In this document: positions 5,916 to 8,118 of the stretch, in pieces | Numbering within the stretch: the stretch's first letter is position 1 | Layout of the letters: each line of letters opens with the position of its first letter | Assembly: GCA_020047775.1 (NCBI GenBank) | Contig: JAIFNK010000187.1 | Span: 1 to 8,118, forward strand | Reading direction: 5' to 3' | From: Akkermansia sp. | GTDB lineage: Bacteria; Verrucomicrobiota; Verrucomicrobiia; Verrucomicrobiales; Akkermansiaceae | DNA length: 8,118 nt | Notes under the pieces: model-generated | Databases searched by the model: none | What the model was told of the DNA's origin: nothing | What the model saw: the letters and a program-made list of their open reading frames with translations, nothing else | Position numbers and translations under genes: made by a program

Positions 5916-7151
5916 TCAGGGCGCGACGGGGATTTGACCGGTGTATTGGAAGTCCCAGCCGCGGGTGGATTGGTTCGGCTGCGGGGTCTGCCACTCGAAT
6001 TTCTTGAGGTCGGTGTTGTTGGCGAGGTTGAGGCTGAAGGTGTTGATGGCTTTGAATTCCGGGGCTTCGCCGGTGAGTTTGACCTCGGCGGCGCTGATAT
6101 CCGCAATTTTGAGGCGGAGGCCGCTGCTTGGCGGGATGCAGTCGGCGATGCGTTTGAGGATGTCCACGGGGGAGTTCGCCAGATCGACAGCCTCGGCGAG
6201 TTCGTCCCACTTGGCGATGTGGAGGGCGTAGGCCTCGCCTTCCGGTGCCGCTTGTTTGGCTTGCAGTAGCAGCTGTTTGGTTTCCGAGTTGTCCCTCCAG
6301 AGTCCGTAGGTGAACCACCCGATGATCCCGAGATAGAGTAAGGCGATGGCGGCGACTCCGATGATGACATTCTTGCGGCGGTCTGCCGCGCGGCGGGCCG
6401 CGCGGACGTCGGCGGGAAGGAGCTTGCTGAGGGGAGAGGGCAGGGTGGGGGCCGGGCGGCGGGCGACTTCGACCGGAGTGCTGAACGCGGCGGAGAGGGC
6501 GGCGGGGTCGATGGTGTCCGAACCGCTCCAAAGATGGATGCGGGTGGGCGAAATTTCCAGGCCCTGCATGGAAAGCTGGATGAGTGCGAGGCGGATTTCC
6601 CGGGCGAGATCGGCATCGGGACTGTCGGCAGTGGCGGAAGTGGCCTGGCAGTAAACGAGGTTTCCCTGATGAAAGAGTGAGAACACCCAGCGGCCGAATT
6701 CCTTCCAAACGGCAAGTGCGTCGCCTTTGAGCGGGTAAGCGCGGGCGGAAATGTCGAAGCCTTTCGGCCCGCGTGGCGGCATGTCTCCATCGCCGGGAGC
6801 GCGCAGCAGAATGGAGACCACGGCGGTGTTTTCCGCCTCGCGGGCGATGACGAAAACATCGGTGAGTTGCCCGGCCATGGGGTCCGGGCGGAGTCCGAGG
6901 CGCTCGGCATGGAGGGCGGCGAGGTCCGGGAAAAGGGCGTCGTCATCGCTGGTCACCCTCATGGGCACGGCGGTGACGGCCTTGACAGGGAAAAGCAGCA
7001 GCAGGTCACCGCCCGGGATGCCGGTCAGCGCGCTCGCCTGTGAGATGGCGGTGGAGGAGTGGAGGGTGAACTCGGATGAGGTCTGGCCAGTCCAGATTTC
7101 CCAGCCGGATTCGCCGGGGACGAGAAGAACGTTTTCGGTGGTTTTGCTCAC
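5916..7151 (-). CDS. gspL: GspL-like inner-membrane T2SS protein (actin-like plus PilN-like domains)
   Basis: This 411-aa protein shows GspL architecture. A cytoplasmic region of about 240 residues begins VLLVPGESGWEIW and carries a degenerate actin-like (PilM-type) fold. GspL uses this domain to bind the secretion ATPase GspE. A basic segment (RAARRAADRRK, 250-260) precedes one membrane helix at about 261-283. A short coiled-coil segment and a periplasmic PilN-like ferredoxin domain (about 325-408) follow, with ILKRIADCIPPSSGLRL and VKLTGEAPEF. It is a fusion of what type IV pilus systems make as separate PilM and PilN. The start is a GTG whose GTGA overlaps the gspK stop, implying translational coupling. 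No Shine-Dalgarno is evident. Overall similarity to proteobacterial GspL is weak, so the call depends on architecture and order. Confidence 0.85.
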   Translation of the reverse strand: MSKTTENVLLVPGESGWEIWTGQTSSEFTLHSSTAISQASALTGIPGGDLLLLFPVKAVTAVPMRVTSDDDALFPDLAALHAERLGLRPDPMAGQLTDVFVIAREAENTAVVSILLRAPGDGDMPPRGPKGFDISARAYPLKGDALAVWKEFGRWVFSLFHQGNLVYCQATSATADSPDADLAREIRLALIQLSMQGLEISPTRIHLWSGSDTIDPAALSAAFSTPVEVARRPAPTLPSPLSKLLPADVRAARRAADRRKNVIIGVAAIALLYLGIIGWFTYGLWRDNSETKQLLLQAKQAAPEGEAYALHIAKWDELAEAVDLANSPVDILKRIADCIPPSSGLRLKIADISAAEVKLTGEAPEFKAINTFSLNLANNTDLKKFEWQTPQPNQSTRGWDFQYTGQIPVAP

Positions 7152-8086
7152 GGGATGATTTCTTCGGTGCGTTCGAGGAGGGCCGGTTTCCCGGTGCGGT
7201 TGCGGACAATGGCGGTGATTTTGCGTTTGGCACCTTCCGCGAAGCCGATGCTTTCAATGCGGGTGGTGGCGTCATTCACCGTAAATCGTCTCACGACCTC
7301 CGGCCGACCTTCTGCATCTATTCCCAAAAGATCAAGCGCGGCGGCGGCATTTTGAAAAGGGGCGTCGTCGATGGTGTCGCGCTGGCCGTCGATGCCACGG
7401 ACGGTTTCCGGAATGATTTCCGCCTCCTCCACCGAGATATCGGCGGCGGTGGCGATCAACTCGGCGGTAGCTTCGTTGAGGTCGAGTGGGCCGCTGCTCC
7501 AGATGGTGAACCAGTTCCGCCAATCCGGGCGGACGGCCTCGACGAAGTCCATGCCGCGGACGAGGCTGACCTCGCTGAGATCGTAGAAGGGACGGTTGAA
7601 GGGCTGGTTGGTGCGGCCTTCCGACTCGTAGTATTTTTTCTCGGCACCGTTGAGTTGTTCGTCGTCGTCGGGATCCACCCAATCCGCCAGGGCGTCGGCG
7701 ATTTCCTGGGCGACGTCGAGCTCCAGTCCCCAGTCAATGAACATGGATTTGAGCAGCGCCTTGTCGTCTTGAAGGATGATGGCGTTGATGTTGAAGCGCC
7801 CCCCCTCGGAAATCACCTTAACGTCGTAGCCCTCGCCGGTCCCCCCGTCGGAGCGGTGAAGGATGGGATCGGTGCGCTTGACTGCGGGATTGGAGCCGAT
7901 GGCGATGCCCATTTCCGCGACTTGGCGGGCCCGGGAACCGTGGACCTTGGCCGAGGCGAGTTCCATGTCGAAGGAAATCACGCGCAAGGTGGCCATGCAG
8001 GCCATGGCGAGAATCGCGATCAACCAGAGCACCGCCATGAGCGCGGCACCTCGGGATTTCCGGGGAATGACTGGGCTGGGAATCAT
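7148..8086 (-). CDS. gspK: Type II secretion minor pseudopilin GspK
   Basis: This 312-aa protein is the large minor pseudopilin that caps the tip of the T2SS pseudopilus with GspI and GspJ. The N-terminus has a prepilin peptidase site, SRG before AALMAVLWLIAILA (cleavage after Gly13), then the hydrophobic helix. Mature residue 5 is Ala rather than Glu, as expected for GspK. The GspK signature is strong: DVAQEIADALADWVDPDDD with QLNG (about 124-147), then YYESEG, FNRPFYDLSEVSLVRGM (163-179) and SGPLDLNEATAELI (198-211), a helix-hairpin-helix-like region. The acidic run near 138-143 lies where GspK binds calcium. Length is typical. The ATG at 8086 overlaps the preceding gene's TGA in an ATGA junction, and the start is well supported by the short pre-cleavage leader. 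Confidence 0.95.
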   Translation of the reverse strand: MIPSPVIPRKSRGAALMAVLWLIAILAMACMATLRVISFDMELASAKVHGSRARQVAEMGIAIGSNPAVKRTDPILHRSDGGTGEGYDVKVISEGGRFNINAIILQDDKALLKSMFIDWGLELDVAQEIADALADWVDPDDDEQLNGAEKKYYESEGRTNQPFNRPFYDLSEVSLVRGMDFVEAVRPDWRNWFTIWSSGPLDLNEATAELIATAADISVEEAEIIPETVRGIDGQRDTIDDAPFQNAAAALDLLGIDAEGRPEVVRRFTVNDATTRIESIGFAEGAKRKITAIVRNRTGKPALLERTEEIIP

Positions 8087-8118
8087 CTTTGAGGGTTTGG
8101 CATCTGCGCGCCGCCGGT
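8083..8118 (-). CDS. C-terminal end of the upstream operon gene, probably gspJ (partial)
   Basis: On the minus strand the frame entering at 8118 reads TGGAQMPNPQR and ends with TGA at 8083-8085, overlapping the gspK ATG as ATGA. The same kind of 4-base overlap joins gspK to the gspL-like gene. In T2SS operons the gene before gspK is normally gspJ, so this is probably the C-terminus of that minor pseudopilin. Eleven residues do not allow a family assignment; the call rests on the junction and on gene order. Confidence 0.5.
   Translation of the reverse strand, partial: TGGAQMPNPQR

Noticed and set aside
5910..5945. Possible intrinsic terminator after the gspL-like gene (T6 on the minus strand)
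   Set aside because: No stable GC hairpin precedes the T-run, and a stop here would cut off the secretin genes.
5867..6946. Minus-strand frame of 359 codons overlapping the gspL-like gene
   Set aside because: Pro/Ser/Arg low-complexity translation; the overlapping frame gives a clear GspL architecture with a coupled start.
7076..8092. Long plus-strand open frame of 338 codons antisense to gspK
   Set aside because: It lies opposite well-supported gspK and the gspL-like start, shows no recognisable domain, and is expected from the GC-rich third positions of the true genes.
1..8118. CRISPR arrays, tRNA or rRNA genes, insertion sequences
   Set aside because: No direct-repeat/spacer pattern, cloverleaf, rRNA-like sequence or transposase was seen on either strand.

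Overview
The window is GC-rich and fully coding apart from one 318-base convergent gap. It suggests a Gram-negative (diderm) bacterium, because it encodes an outer-membrane secretin and matching inner-membrane secretion proteins. Divergent type II secretion (T2SS) proteins, GTG starts and the near absence of Shine-Dalgarno sequences fit the Verrucomicrobiota/PVC group. That assignment is inferred from protein style, not from a marker gene.

Region 1 (about 50-1719, plus strand) is a two-gene unit. The first gene encodes a DAGK/YegS-type lipid kinase. The second encodes a SanA-like single-pass membrane protein of the DUF218 family. The genes share a GTGA overlap, and both probably act at the envelope.

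Region 2 (1720-2037) is the gap between the convergent units. It holds a strong intrinsic terminator for the minus-strand operon and several small inverted repeats.

Region 3 (2038-8118, minus strand) is the distal end of a T2SS operon. In transcription order it holds the last codons of an upstream gene (probably gspJ), gspK (tip pseudopilin), a gspL-like gene (actin-like domain, membrane segment, PilN-like domain), a gspM-like gene, a 216-aa exported proline-rich protein, and the secretin gspD. The order J?-K-L-M-x-D matches the Xanthomonas xps cluster, where the GspC-like protein XpsN sits between XpsM and XpsD. The 216-aa protein is therefore a candidate GspC/XpsN equivalent. The ATPase (E), platform (F) and major pseudopilins (G, H, I) are not in the window and would be expected upstream, beyond 8118.

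The most interesting points are the unrecognised protein between M and D, the matching proline-rich segments in it and in the secretin's N-terminus, the roughly 70-residue Gly/Ser insertion in the secretin, and a perfect 12-bp palindrome in the only long spacer inside the T2SS operon.
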